Below are positions 11,580 through 22,883 of a stretch of 64,000 nt of DNA, in pieces; position 1 is the stretch's first letter; each line of letters starts with the position of its first letter. This stretch comes from Phyto melanocephala. Its lineage: Eukaryota > Arthropoda > Insecta > Diptera > Rhinophoridae. The notes beneath the pieces were generated by a model. That model saw nothing but the letters and a program-made list of their open reading frames with translations, ran no database searches and was not told the DNA's origin. The position numbers were made by a program, and so were the translations under genes. Location: NCBI GenBank assembly GCA_941918925.1, contig OW799237.1, positions 6,615,201 to 6,679,200 of the forward strand, read 5' to 3'.

Positions 11580-12860
11580 TATACTAAAGCCATCTATTTA
11601 CTTGACACAATGGGAAACGTATTGGAGAAAATTATTCATATCAGATTGCTTCTAGAGGTAGAAGAGAATAATGAGGTCTACGACCGACAAATTGGTGTAC
11701 GTAAAGCAAGGCCAGGCTTGTAGCATTCGTAACAAAAACTGCGATTAAAGTTAGAGGCGCGAAAAGGAAGTATTGCGCACTAGTCACCCTGAAAATGAAA
11801 AACGCATTTAATTCGCTGCGTTAGGATCAAATAATGGAAAAGTTGAACAACCTTGGAGTTCCCTACTATTTTGTGAATATAATTTTGAACTATTTTTTAG
11901 ACAGAAAGCTGCTGTATATTTCTGAAGAAGATCAGAAAACAAATACTGCAACAGCAGGGGTAAGACAAGGAACGCTAATGTAGCCCTTGCTGTTAAATAT
12001 TATATACAATGGTGTTCTAATGATGGCATTTCCTCCGGAGAACTTAATTGTTGGATTTGCTGACGACATCGCTGTAATAGTAATGCCAAGTCATATCAAT
12101 GAAGAAGAATTGTAAGTCAATGAGGCAGTAAGTAAAATTAAAAGTGGGCTAAATGTAGCAGAAGTTCAACTGGTGGAGCACAAAAAGGAGGCAAAATCTG
12201 ATGCAGATATCAGAGGCATTTGAGTTGACCAACACGAAATTATATGAAAGGAATATGTCAAGCAACTGGGAATATTTATAGATGATAAAATATGACTAAC
12301 ATCACACATGAACCATATAACGGACAAAGCATCAAATGAAACCACAGCTCTATCATGCATGATGCTAAATGTTGGCAATCCCAAGCCGAATAAACGTCAG
12401 GTGATAGCTAGAATGGCCTCCACCATGCTGTACACAGCATCAGTATGAATGGAAGTATGAAAGAGCAAAAAGTAACAATTCTAAAAACGGAAATGTAAAT
12501 CGAGGGAATGGGAGGAAGTATGGAAACATGGCAAAATCGGTGGAATGAAAATCAAAATCGATGCTGGACACGCAAGCTCATTTCAAACATAGTCAGATGA
12601 CTTCATAGAAGGCATGAAGAAGTTAATTACTTCCTTACAAAGTTCCAGACAAACCGCGGAGGATACAGAAAAACGATAGCAGGGCAGGAAGTTAAAGTTG
12701 GAAAGTTGAAGGGATAACTGAAAGAAAATATTTACTTATGGTTCAGTAAAACAATTCAAGCTATGGGAGAATAAGCCAAGAAGAGTGGATTTTGAAATTG
12801 TGAATGAAATCTTTCCTGTGTGTGACTCAATTAGCCTTTCCATAAGGAGACTTGATGAAG
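11580..12860 (+). pseudogene. Non-LTR retrotransposon (LINE) ORF2 relic: RT and C-terminal region
   Basis: In plus-strand frames broken by stops and shifts, it reads LLDTMGNVLEKIIHIRLL near 11600 (RT finger region), then NLIVGFADDIAVIVM at 12041-12085. The second block carries the FADD motif that holds the catalytic aspartates of reverse transcriptase. QLGIFIDDKI follows, then RHEEVNYFLTKFQTNRGGYR near 12610-12665, typical of the region after the RNase-H position in R1/Jockey-type LINEs. Order and spacing fit a single ORF2 of about 1.3 kb retained. The 5' endonuclease half is missing. An antisense open frame at 12166-12384 is a shadow. The clade (R1- or Jockey-like) is inferred from motifs only. 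Confidence 0.75.
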
Positions 12861-12949
12861 AAAGAGGTGGTTTTAGTTAGTAAAAATTCGACATAGCCCA
12901 AAACAATGAGAATCTAAGCAAAATTTTATACTCCAACTCGAAAAAAATA

Positions 12950-13460
12950 CTTAAGCTTAGACCATACAATAGACTAGACTATAGACTAAACAACACACCG
13001 AACTATTGTTAGAATTATACCGAAGACCATAGACTGACTACAGAGTGGACTAAATAATAGCTTAAGCTACATAAAAAAATCCTTTTGATAGACTAAAGAA
13101 CTTCTAAAAGGCCAGATTATGAGTTAGGATGTCGAATAAGCAATTTACGTGGAATATTCTACAGGTAATACTCTACTAAAGGCTAAACTGTAGCCCATTC
13201 TAGTACCCTAAGCTATACCTATTTGCACAGGACTATCCTGTAGATAAAACTATAGACCAGAGAATGGACTTGGGTTTATTCAAGGCTCTTCTGTAGACTA
13301 TTTACTAAAAACTAGAGAGATTTACCATGGATCAGGTTATAATTCTTAAAATAGGCCGGCCAATAAACAAGACTGTAGACTAGGTTACAGACACTTAAAT
13401 ATTCTAAAGAAAGAACTCAATCTAGTTGAATTGTAATCCAGCTAGTAAGGCGTGACGTAG
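12950..13460. repeat. Degenerate TAGACTA-rich tract
   Basis: The motif TAGACTA or its near variants (AGACTAGACTATAGACTA and the like) recurs irregularly over about 500 bp. Shorter patches of the same motif lie at 14350-14400, 21340-21425, 48025-48110 and 49418-49510. The period is not fixed. It looks like a decayed minisatellite or a TE tail. Confidence 0.5.
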
Positions 13461-13549
13461 TGTAGGTTTAAGAGCAACAAGCTATAAACGGAAGAAACCT
13501 GTTTAAAATATCGTCAGAGACAAAAAATTTTAAAAGCTGTGTTACAATT

Positions 13550-14325
13550 TATAATAAAACAGTTCTACTCCCGTTGAGACAAATCGGCCCAACAAGAAAA
13601 GAAAAAGCCCCTGACGATCAAGCTTACTCATGTCATCAAAGTAAATTCTGCATTACATTGACGTTCCGAAATAGCCAGCCATAGGGTATATAACAAATGC
13701 TTAGCAAAACCCTACACCGACACACAGCAAGGAGCTGAACCCCTATAAAATCATATGAATGATTTGTTCTTAGGCAACGACATTCTGGGACAGGCTTAAT
13801 TAGACTAATAATCTAAGTAGGTAAGTCTGGTTCAAAGTTACCCTCACACCCTCACCCGGAGACCATTACGGTCCATTGTGACGCCTTAAAAGAGAGAAGA
13901 ATAGAATAAGAATATAAAAAGTTAGAATAGAAGAGAAAGAGAAGCAGACCAGTTAAGAGTCTCTGGCGGGAATAGAACCCGCAACCAACCCCCAAACTAC
14001 TGACTAGTCCTCTACTAACTAGTCCACCGGGGCACCCTAATCATCTTTTTAGGTGGAAAAACTAAGAATTTAAGAATCGGGATCAAGGCAAAAAGTAAAT
14101 GATTTGTGAGGCTCAATGCTCCAAAGAAAGAAAGACCCCATACCGCCACACAGTAACACTATACATTTACATGGAGACGTTGTTTCTAGGCGAAGACAGA
14201 GGCCGACTTTGCTTCCTGGCACAGACCACTAATCATATATTAAGATAGACAAAAAAGAAAAAAGATTAATTAGATGCTTAGTGGAAGCTCTATGCTTCCC
14301 AGAAAAATAAACGAATAAAAATATC
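13550..14325 (+). repeat. Dispersed repeat family C (LINE-tail-like), interrupted by a SINE
   Basis: It carries TTTGTTCTTAGGCAACGAC (about 13760), GTTTCTAGGCGAAGACAGA (14182) and a terminal block GATGCTTAGTGGAAGCTCTATG (about 14274). Equivalent blocks in the same order occur at 34960-35360 (CTAGGAAACGACAGATGGC) and 38640-39020 (CTAAACAACGACAGATGGC). It may be the 3' region of a LINE. No frame is intact. A SINE sits within it at 13815-14037. Confidence 0.5.
13815..14037 (-). mobile_element. tRNA-derived SINE, copy 1
   Basis: Read on the minus strand it begins GGGTGCCCCGGTGGACTAGT, with a box-A-like TGGACTAGTNAG. A box-B-like GGTTCTATTCC follows, inside a possible T-arm stem GCGGG/CCCGC. Then come GCCAGAGACTC, a TTCTATTCTA-rich body, GTCACAATGGACC and a tail ACTTACCTACTT. 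Near-perfect 9-bp duplications flank it (TAATAATCT at 13806-13814, TAATCATCT at 14038-14046). The second copy is at 49062-49264. Internal pol III promoter boxes, a tRNA-like head and target duplications define a SINE. The parent tRNA is not identified. Confidence 0.8.
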
Positions 14326-15438
14326 TAGCTTTTAAGCTAAATTATAATCTCGACTATAGAGTAGACTAAAAATTAGACCAGAATATTCAACAGAAATCCC
14401 TACCAAATAATTCAAATTTATACCCCAAAAGCCTCCAAATAAGATACTCCATCAATAACCAACTACTCGCGCTGTTTGCTGTGGTTTGAGATATAATAAA
14501 AATGGAAGCCAACAACTAAAAGTTGTAGTCAAATTTTGTAACCAATGTTAACTATAAATATCCGTTTGCCAACTAGACTAAACCAAAAAAAAAAAAGGAA
14601 AATAGCAAATGTTTAGTTGGTAAGTAAGTATGAAATAACAAATAGTTTTTGTGTCTGTTTTTTAGGTTTTTGTTGGATTTTGCCCAAGCGCACCAAAAAC
14701 ACACACACCCAACAAATTGTTCGGCCCTGAGTTCTGACACACCAACAGAGATACGACTGAGATTAAAATTGTTTAACTGGGGTAGCTGAAATACAAAACC
14801 AACAGCAACAACAACAATACAGGAAAAAGCATGGCTGAAATGAAATAAGTACAACTGCAACTTAAATAACATGATTTCAAAATGTATTATAGTCACGTTT
14901 TTTATATAGTTTTAAAACTAGAAAAGGCTACAAACAAGAAAGTTATTAGTATAAAAAAAATTAAATCAATGTTTAATTACTTTGTTTGGGCATTTTGTTG
15001 CTTTTGTTGCCTGTTAAAGGATTATTACATTTGAGAGTTTGAATTTAACTAAATTTAATGGTTTTATTTAATATTTTATGTTGCAAATTCAATTAAAGTT
15101 GCATTATGGTTTTAAAAAGATTTTGTCTAAATACTATAGAGAATTCTTTAGAAAAGGAAAATAACTAAATTAATTTAAGTCTATTAAGTGTTAAGAAAAT
15201 TGTTAATTGTTTTTAAACATTTTATGAAATAGTATATTGTAGGTTTTACAAAAACATACTATTTTAAATGCTTAAACGTATGGCGTAAAATAAAATTAAA
15301 TTTATTGTAAGAAACAGGATTTGTTTTGAACACACTATTGAATGATATAAAAAATTATGGTTTAAAATTTGTTTAATAGAAAATAAAAGTTTTATTGAAC
15401 AAATTTTCATCTTTACCATGTTGCTGGTAAATATAAAC
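14326..15438. other. AT-rich non-coding DNA
   Basis: It has a short TAGACTA patch at 14350-14400 and otherwise only A/T-rich sequence. No gene is seen. A 107-codon minus-strand frame at 14573-14896 shows no family motif. Confidence 0.5.
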
Positions 15439-15441
15439 TAA

Positions 15442-16211
15442 AGCTGGAGTTACATACTATCCGTTCATGCGTTATTGCGTTTGATGCTTTTTCACCATTT
15501 TGTACGTTTCTAAATTCAAGTTACACACAATGCGTTTTATGCATCAACTTTTTTGTTTTAATCAGCTGTTGTGTTTTTATATTTTTATTAAATAAAAACA
15601 ATTTTGCCAAAATGGAAAGTGAAATTGACATTTTAAAGGATTTTATAGAATACATTGAGTTTATGTACATGATGCTTTGTGATACAAGGGCCTACAAAAA
15701 GTTTAAAAATAACACGAGCATCAATAAGCATCTCCTCCATTGCACTTGTTTTCTTTTATTAATAAACAAACAGAGATGATACTCAGCACATAACAGTTAT
15801 CGATAAATAGAATAAAAATTTTGTTAATGAAAAAATTTTGTTTAAAATTAGTTTTTATGTATTTTTTTTTTAAAGTAATTGTAAACTTTCGAATGCTTTT
15901 TCTTTTGTTAAAAACATTTTTTAATACAAAAAAAAAGCAAATAATAAGTCCACTACACAATCAGATTTATCGATAACATCGACAAAAAAATATTATTTGT
16001 CACCCATGGCTATCAACAACAGCTGGCATTTTTTCACTTTTTCTGCGACGGATACAAAAGTAGAAAGTAAACCTACTTTGCTGCGTTGATACGTATATGC
16101 ATTCTTTGCGTTTTGCCGTTCAACTTGTCACATACACTTACACGGATTCTACTTTTTGACAGACGCATAAAAAGGAACAACGGATAGAACGCATGGTATG
16201 TAACTCCAGCT
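15442..16211. mobile_element. 770-bp element with 16-bp TIR and TAA duplication
   Basis: The left end AGCTGGAGTTACATAC is matched exactly by the reverse complement of the right end. Subterminal GCGTTCTATCCG-type blocks are also partly shared. TAA flanks both sides (15439-15441 and 16212-16214). A 3-bp TWA duplication points to PIF/Harbinger. It holds one short frame with a good start context (15612-15779). No DDE transposase is present, so it is non-autonomous. Confidence 0.75.
15612..15779 (+). CDS. Short hypothetical frame inside the TAA-flanked element (55 aa)
   Basis: The start is preceded by CCAAA and followed by G, a good fit to the fly translation start context. It begins MESEIDILKDFIEYIEFMYM and runs 55 codons to TGA. 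It is acidic at the N-terminus, with an amphipathic look, and ends in a Cys/Leu-rich stretch. I do not recognise it. It might be the truncated first part of a Harbinger transposase or accessory protein, or a chance frame. Its position inside clean terminal repeats argues that it belongs to the element and is not a host gene. Confidence 0.25.
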   Translation: MESEIDILKDFIEYIEFMYMMLCDTRAYKKFKNNTSINKHLLHCTCFLLLINKQR

Positions 16212-16447
16212 TAAGTTATGAATCATTGCTTCAGAAGGCGAAATTCTGACGTTAAAATTATGACGTTGTGCAATATTTTAATTAATTTAAAATTATTGAA
16301 AATTGTTAAATAAGTATTGTTGACCGTTGTTGTTGTTTATAAGTTTTGTTGCAGATTTTTGTTTGGCTTTAGTTCACAAAAATTTAATTTTGTTGTTTAA
16401 TTTTTAAAGAAAAGATTTTAAAATTTGTTATTTATTTTATTACAATA

Positions 16448-16483
16448 TTTCGACCTACTTTGTAGATCATCAGCAGGGATATA
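16448..16483 (-). other. Hairpin with CTGATGA and CGAAA flanks
   Basis: On the minus strand CTGATGATCTAC, AAA, GTAGGTCGAAATA forms a 7-bp stem GATCTAC/GTAGGTC with one T-G pair. It resembles hammerhead-type repeats, but the core GA pairs within the stem, so a standard hammerhead fold is not satisfied. Confidence 0.3.
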
Positions 16484-16603
16484 TAAAAATATTTTTGATA
16501 TAATTTTATATCGAGTTGAAAAACACTGAAACTGAAAATTATTATTATTATTTTATAGCAATAGAAAGTGATATCACCTATTGTCAATTATTCAATTAAA
16601 TTA

Positions 16604-17602
16604 AAACAAGTAAGAGTGCTATATTCGTCCGTGCCGAATCTGATAATACCCTGCAACATCATGTATGTACATAGGTATAATTCCACATCGTAGCTTAACC
16701 TATATTTCATGTTATACGCCATTTTTCTTTATAATTTCCGACGCCATCCTCGATTTTGAATTTTTACGTAGTTAACTGTATTTATACTAGTCAAGCCCTT
16801 TAATTTGATACCCATATTGATAGGGTTCAAAAAATTTAATCCGCCATTTTGTTTTAGACACCATCTTAGATTTAAAATTTTTTAATAATATATTGTATTC
16901 TACTGGTCAAGCCCTTTCATTTGATACCAGTGTTGAGGGGGTTCTAGAAGTTACATTTAAAATACCAGTTTTGACCCATATATAAGTTTATTGACGAACA
17001 TTTTGTAGTGGCACCCAACATGAATTTTAATTTTTTATAGTGCTTATATTGCGCTAGTCAAGTTCTTTCATATGATATCAATATTGACTCTCTCGGTTGT
17101 CTAGAAGCTGAAAAAAATTGATTTTCGTTTGTAAATTTTTGGAATATATAATTTTCAAAAAAAAATTTGTCTATAACTTTACCGATTAGAGCCCGATTTA
17201 TCTAAAATTTTTCACGAATACCTCCAGAGGGATATTATATCTTCTATCTTATATTATTCTATGGCTGAACAATTTTAATTTTGGTGGTAAAAATATGGCA
17301 GAGGCAGTCGTGTTTATTTGCTCATATCTCAGAAAATTATGGGGCGATTGTGCTAAATTTCAATAGCGATTCATTTCCAAAAGATTGATACCATACACAG
17401 ATCTGAGGAACATATAGCTGCTTCTTAAAGTTGATTTCAACCAACACACGGACAGACTGTCAAGTCTTAATCGACTCCTGTATTCATAAGCTTTCAGAAA
17501 ATTTATACTTTATGGGGTCGGAAATGAAAATTGTAGAATGTACAAACGGAATGACAAAGCTATATATACCCTTGTGCACCACAGGTGAAGGGTATAAAAA
17601 TA
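16604..17602 (-). repeat. Dispersed repeat family A, long copy (about 1 kb)
   Basis: The left edge AAACAAGTAAGAGTGCTATA, then TTCGTCCGTGCCGAATCTG, matches the 29097 copy base for base over most of about 37 bp. The right edge has TATATACCCTTGTGCACCAC, then GGTGAAGGGTATAAAA, giving a small ACCCTTNNAC/GGTGAAGGGT palindrome. Near the right edge the reversed core (ACGGACAGACTG, TTAATCGACTCC, TTTATGGGGTCGG) matches the other copies. Several internal blocks repeat (GTCAAGCCCTTTCATTTGATACC three to four times). The plus-strand frame at 17431-17634 is part of the repeat and not a gene. Confidence 0.75.
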
Positions 17603-18320
17603 ATTTGGTCTTGATGCGTATTATTAATATTTAGTTATTGATTTGAAAGCTAATTTTCTTCTCAAAAAGCTTGTCAAAAACGTATTCAATTTGTCCTTTA
17701 TAGGGCATAAATAAAATTTGATTTCTATTTGGTTTTTCAATAATGTTTAAGCCAATATTAGTTTTCAAGCTGTCTTAATAAATTTGTCAATACATACTTT
17801 TGTTCCTTGACTCACATTTAACTAATTTAAACAAAAATTTTTCCTTTGACATCAAACACAGACATTTCAGACAAAACATAAACAAATGACACAGTTTAAA
17901 TTCAATTGTTTTGTTATGGCTTAACTATTAATTCTTCATTATTCTATACAACTGTTCTTTCATATTTTATTTATTTAAACATTTCATTGTGAGAAATTCC
18001 TTACTCTTCAATTTCTTGCAAATCAAACGAATTTACAGGCATAAAATTTGTGGCAATAATACAAATCTCAGCACGTATTACTTGCACATGTTTAACACAC
18101 ACACACACACACATACAGTACAGAAACCAAAATAACATAAAAAAATATATCCTGAAACAAGGATAACAAGCACAAGTAGAAAAAATAATCGTAATAAATT
18201 TTTATTTTATTATTTGTTATTTATTTTTTATTTTTAATGCAATTATTTGTTATTCATGTGGCACAGTGGGTCTTTAAGTCATAAGTTGGAATTTTAAATT
18301 ATATTAATCATAAAAACGGG
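17603..18320. other. AT-rich non-coding DNA
   Basis: It contains an (AC)9 microsatellite at 18095-18112. Nothing else was recognised. Confidence 0.55.
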
Positions 18321-18324
18321 ACTT

Positions 18325-18544
18325 TATCGTCACTGCGCCGACGTGATCGGTTATTTGAAAATTTATGAAAATTTTGTTATTGTTCTATTTTGAACCATTA
18401 TTAGTTATACATTTACTCATCAAACCATTTAAGGACTAAAGAATAGTCCGTATGCGCAAGTTTAATACAGTAAAGTAACAAAATAAAATAGTTCTTTGAC
18501 TCTCCTAAAAACATAAAATTAAGCTTGCAAAAGCAACGACGATA
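18325..18544. mobile_element. MITE, TA-flanked, copy 1 of a pair
   Basis: The ends are TATCGTCACTGC and, in reverse complement, TATCGTCGTTGC. About 200 bp aligns in the same orientation with 41661-41911, sharing GCGTAAGTTTAATAC/GCGCAAGTTTAATAC and GTAAAGTAACAAAATAAAAT. A TA dinucleotide at each end suggests a Tc1/mariner-type target site. It has no coding sequence. Confidence 0.6.
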
Positions 18545-18614
18545 TTAAGCCTTTTAATTCTTCAAAAGCCATAAAAACTTTTAATTAGAAATCATATCGA
18601 CCCCGTGCGTGAAG

Positions 18615-18818
18615 TTATCGTATGTTACAAAAACAAAATTTTACAGGAAAGCGTTTTTATGACTTTAAAATAAATAAAAACGTAAATAACACTGCTACAT
18701 ACGATAAAATGTACACAGTGTTATCTCCATAACTAAAACAGTTATATTTTATCATGAATTAATTGATGTAGAACCAATACAAAAAGTTCGACTTCTAAAA
18801 AAACGTAGCATACGATAA
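18615..18818. mobile_element. Possible MITE with TTATCGTATG termini
   Basis: The left end TTATCGTATGTTAC and the reverse complement of the right end, TTATCGTATGCTAC, match at 13 of 14 positions. Both are followed by A- or T-rich sequence. The element would be 204 bp. A TA flank (TA then TCGTATG) is possible. Only one copy is present in the window. Confidence 0.45.
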
Positions 18819-19400
18819 TTTCGATCGATATGTTATGTACACCTTTACTTTTATACGGATACGTTTCATAACCTAATCAGCTATTTTCTTTAGAACTTCC
18901 CACTGTATTTTATTTGCTTTCTTGCTAACATGTACATATGTAAGTGTAAGCCATTATCGATGCCCCATATTTATTTATTTCGAACTAAAGGCAAAAATAT
19001 TGATAACCAGAATGTTGAGTACTAAAACTGATATAAGAGACAAAACAATATAAAATAAAATAAATATAATTTAAAATAAATTTAGCATAAATTATGTGCT
19101 ACGACATTACAAGGATAATAACAGTTGATTGTATGCATAATGTCGGTACGTTTGTTTGCAAGTGCTCAATATGCATGAATGTTTGGCCTTATGGTTGTAC
19201 TGTTAAACTATGACACATGCTAAGTTGTAAACAAAACTAATAGTTATTTGCAGAGATGCCATATATTTGGCAAAAAAAGTCAGCGATACTGGAAAATGGT
19301 GAGGTATTATTTTTATTTCTAAGCACTTCTCCTCTACAGTTCTAGACTCTTGGCAAAACAATTTAAGGCAAGATAGGAAAATGTTTAGCTTTATTTATCA
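18819..19400. other. Non-coding DNA without recognised features
   Basis: No supported gene, repeat edge or RNA. Confidence 0.5.
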
Positions 19401-19401
19401 C

Positions 19402-20048
19402 TAGAAAAGCCCGGCGCGCGTTGCTACGCCCAATAATGAATAAAAATGCATTCTGAATTAAAATTGAATATCAAGTGCAAAAAGCTAAAAATTATAATTT
19501 TTTATGGGCGTGGCCCTGCCCACTTTTTTAATCACGAAATTGTATAATCATGAGAGTTCAATATGTGTGTGCAAAGTTTCAGAAAAATCGGTGAAGTTCA
19601 AGTAGCTGAAAATGATAACATTTTTTTTTATAGGCGTGGCACCGTCCACTTTTCTTATCAAGAAATTGTAAAGTCATAACAGCTCATTATGTGTGCAAAG
19701 TTTCAGAAAAATTGGGCCCGTGCAAGTACCTCAAAATTAAAACTTTTTTATGGGCGTAGCCCGCCCACTTTTCTAATCACGAAATTATATAGTCATGACA
19801 GCTCAATATGTGTGCAAAGTTTCAGAAAAATTTGTCGAGTGCAAGTAGCTAAAAATGATAACTATTTTTATGGACGTGGCCCCGCCCACTTTTTGACACC
19901 CATAAACACTCCCTGGAATGTGTACAACAACTTGCCCAAGTTTGAGATCGATCGGTTTAACAGTTTTGGAGTCTATAGCTAACACACACACAAACAAACA
20001 CACACACAAACAAACACACACACAGAGTTTCACTTTTATATATATAGA
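19402..20048 (+). repeat. Dispersed element with about 120-bp internal tandem repeats
   Basis: It begins ACTAGAAAAGCCCGGCGCGC and ends CACTTTTATATATATAGA after an (ACAC/AAACAAAC) microsatellite at 19981-20025. Inside, a unit of about 120 bp starting TTTTTATGGGCGTGGCC occurs at about 19499, 19623, 19744 and 19862. Each unit carries CCGCCCACTTTT, ATCACGAAATT, TCATGACAGCTCA and GTGTGCAAAGTTTCAGAAAAAT. The last unit is truncated, followed by CAAGTTTGAGATCGATCGG. Open frames through the repeat are by-products. The superfamily is not assigned. The CTAGA and TATAGA edges suggest a defined element and not simple satellite DNA. Confidence 0.7.
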
Positions 20049-20666
20049 ATAAGAAAATAAAAGTTAAATTTTAAAGACGCTTTGTTTGCACTGATAGTTG
20101 TTTTTCTATTTAAAATACTTTAAAAGGTGTTACGCAATAAAAAAATTTAACCATTTTAAAAGTGTTTTTAACTTGATTTTGTGCTTTTCTGACAAATTTT
20201 AAAACTTTATTAAAATTCTTTTATCAAAAGTGGATAGTACACAAAATTCTAACTAATTTTCATTAATTCACGCCTTGCTACGAGTTATAGAATAAGAACT
20301 GTCACACAAAAATTAATCAACTTCAATTCATTGTTATTTTTATTTGATTTTTAATGGTGTTGAGTGCCCTGTGTGGTGCGATTCACTAACAATTAACGAT
20401 TGTTAAGTTTGTCGACACTTGTTGTTGTTTGCACTAACGATTTACGATTCGCTAAGTAGTTTTCAATGATACTTGACACCTGTTAAAATCAAGTGGCATC
20501 TTTGTCAAAACAAAACAAAAAATGCCCAAATAAATGCACAACTAACATCACTTCCAAAGGTAAGGGAGCCATAGCCGACTGTTAAACTAATAATTTCTGA
20601 GGCGAATATAAGGTTTAGCTTTTTGTCGACAAAATAAAGAACAACAACAAAAATTATTAACGCTTA

Positions 20667-20730
20667 AGCAACTAATACACGGCATGCTTTTAACATTTGA
20701 CTTGAAAAATTTCCCACTGCTAAATACGTT
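20667..20730 (+). mobile_element. One-ended fragment of the TTA MITE
   Basis: TTA, then AGCAACTAATACACGGCATG, then TTTTAACATTTGACTTG matches the left terminus of the MITEs at 5813 and 20941. No right end follows before the next full copy. Confidence 0.6.
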
Positions 20731-20940
20731 TAAGGAGGATGGGCTGCTTCCACAAAACAAATGCATGGTAACTATAGAAAGCAACCGCACTATTTGATTC
20801 ATATTAAGGTCGGAATTTTCGAAATTTTATAAAATATTGTGAGTTTGAGTTGGTATTATAATTCAGTTGATGCTAAGTCAGCTGCCAGTTGAAGACCTAA
20901 ATAATGTTAAGCGCGTTCTTTTATAACTCGGTACATCTTA

Positions 20941-21213
20941 AGGAAATAATACACGGTATGTTTTTTATATCTGACTTGTAAAATTCCTATCTTCTCAAGA
21001 CGTGCATGTCGTGTGTTAGCAATAAAACTTTGCTTCTGTAAAAACCTATGCTTAGTCATCTGACAACATTTCAATTAGAGCGTGGTCTAATTTATTCTGA
21101 CAAGCCACTTGACATCATCTGTTGATAGAAATCTCTGATGTAAGAAAACAGTAAGCGGCGGTTTAGTGTTATATAACAAGTCAGATGTATAAAACATGCC
21201 GTGTATTAGCTGC
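20941..21213. mobile_element. MITE, 273 bp, TTA target duplication, copy 2
   Basis: The left end AGGAAATAATACACGGTATG and the right end (reverse complement GCAGCTAATACACGGCATG) match the 5813-6121 element. The GTCAGATGTATAAAACATG and ATATCTGACTTG subterminal blocks are shared. TTA flanks both ends (20938-20940, 21214-21216). It is diverged in the middle. Confidence 0.7.
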
Positions 21214-22880
21214 TTAAAAACGATCAAAGTGGAAGTTAAATAACTTATTTATCTAACAGAGGAAACAGTTTACAGCAAAAAAAACAATAAACTGTGAATA
21301 AGCTCATACATAGTCTTAAGGTGATTTTATTTTGTTGGAAAAAATACTCTATAGACTAGAGCCTGTAATAAATTGAATACTGGAGAGTAGGCTAGACAAC
21401 TGATTGAACTAAAGGCTACTATGTCGAAAATTTCCTTAGTTTTTATAAAAAAAATTTTAGGGTTTTTATTATAAAATATTTGTTATGCTGTTTTAAAAAT
21501 CCCCAAAAAATATGGCAACTCTAGTTTATCTCATTTTTACATATTCATATACATGCATGGATATGCTGCTACAGTAGGTAGGTTTACAATGTCAACAAGT
21601 TCAGAAATAATTATTAATTTTCCTCTTGGACGTATGTTTTTCCAATAACACATTTTTTCACCAACTATAACAATTAAAATTTCATTGTTAAAACTGTGTT
21701 TTCATACTTTCTCAACACACTTTATTTGCATTTGTGTGTTTGTGTTGTCTTGTTGTTGTCTTGTAAATAGAAAGAAAAAACACTTCCAAACGGAACTACA
21801 AATATTGCTTTTAGAATATAAAAATAATAACAGAAATAAAAAAAAACGAAATACAAGCAAACAATACATATTTTAGCATTTTACTGTTGCACTCTTTCAA
21901 TAATTCTATTCTTATTTTTATTTATTTATATTTTTTTGCCAGATTTTTTGGATTCCATTACTGAAGCAAATCTAAATGCATAAAAAATTCAATGCTAAGT
22001 TATGGCAAGATGCCAAAAAATGTAACAACATTTGTTTAATATTTAGTTGGAAATAAATTTAAGAATAATCTGAAGCAATACGTACGCTATAGAGGGTAAT
22101 TTTCAGTTAAATACAAGAGAAAACAAGTTTAAATTTTTTTCAATTGAGACTATGGCTGTAAGTAATATTAGTTATTAATTATTATTGAAAAAAAGTATTT
22201 AAAGTTTGTTTTTTATTAATTTGGAATAATATTAAGAAACCAATTAAAAATTAATTATGGTACTTAAATATAAAAGAAAGTACCCATTAATGCTGTACTG
22301 TTTTATCTTAGTTAACCCAATATATGTAAATACTGTTGGCAACAGTGTTACCGACAAGTATATTTTAACTCCATTGTTACCAGTGATGGGACATCAGATA
22401 TTTTCCTATAAAATCTCGCGTTGCCAAATTCATTTTAGCTGGCAAAAATACATTTTAGCTATAAGCGGGATATCTACCGATATTCACTGATCCACCCTTG
22501 TATCACTAAAGCCCTACTTTTTCTAAATGTAACTAAAACTTCATACTTATCAATCCAGAATAGAAATTGCAGTATATTCTACGAAGGTTATTTCGCAACC
22601 GTAGCCCCTATGTAACAATATTTTCTCGAATGGAAAAAAACGGTGCAAGCCGTTTAGAAACTCTTAAACTCTGTTCTTCTTAATCTCTCTGCATCCTTTC
22701 ATGTCAAAAATAAATTCAATTTTAAAGTTCCATCTACATTTATCTATGACTATTGAACATGGGCTACAAGGTTTTGCAAACAAATTTCTTTATAGAAATT
22801 TCCTTCGGGTTTTTTCGCCACAGACTACATCAAACAGTAGATCATATTAAAAAACAAATCAATTTACAATAATTATTGAA
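21214..22880. other. AT-rich non-coding DNA
   Basis: A TAGACTA-type patch lies at 21340-21425. The rest has no supported feature. Frames at 21685-21876 and 22257-22490 are compositionally AT-driven and unrecognised. Confidence 0.5.
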
Positions 22881-22883
22881 ATA

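Noticed and set aside
12166..12384. Minus-strand 72-codon frame
   Set aside because: It is antisense to the LINE reverse transcriptase relic.
16448..16483. A hammerhead ribozyme on the minus strand
   Set aside because: CTGATGA and GAAA are present, but the GA of the core is needed for the stem, so the canonical fold fails. It is kept only as a hairpin feature.
19689..19982. A 97-codon frame with internal repeats (repeat protein)
   Set aside because: The repeats come from the nucleotide tandem unit, which is not a multiple of three and carries stops in other units.
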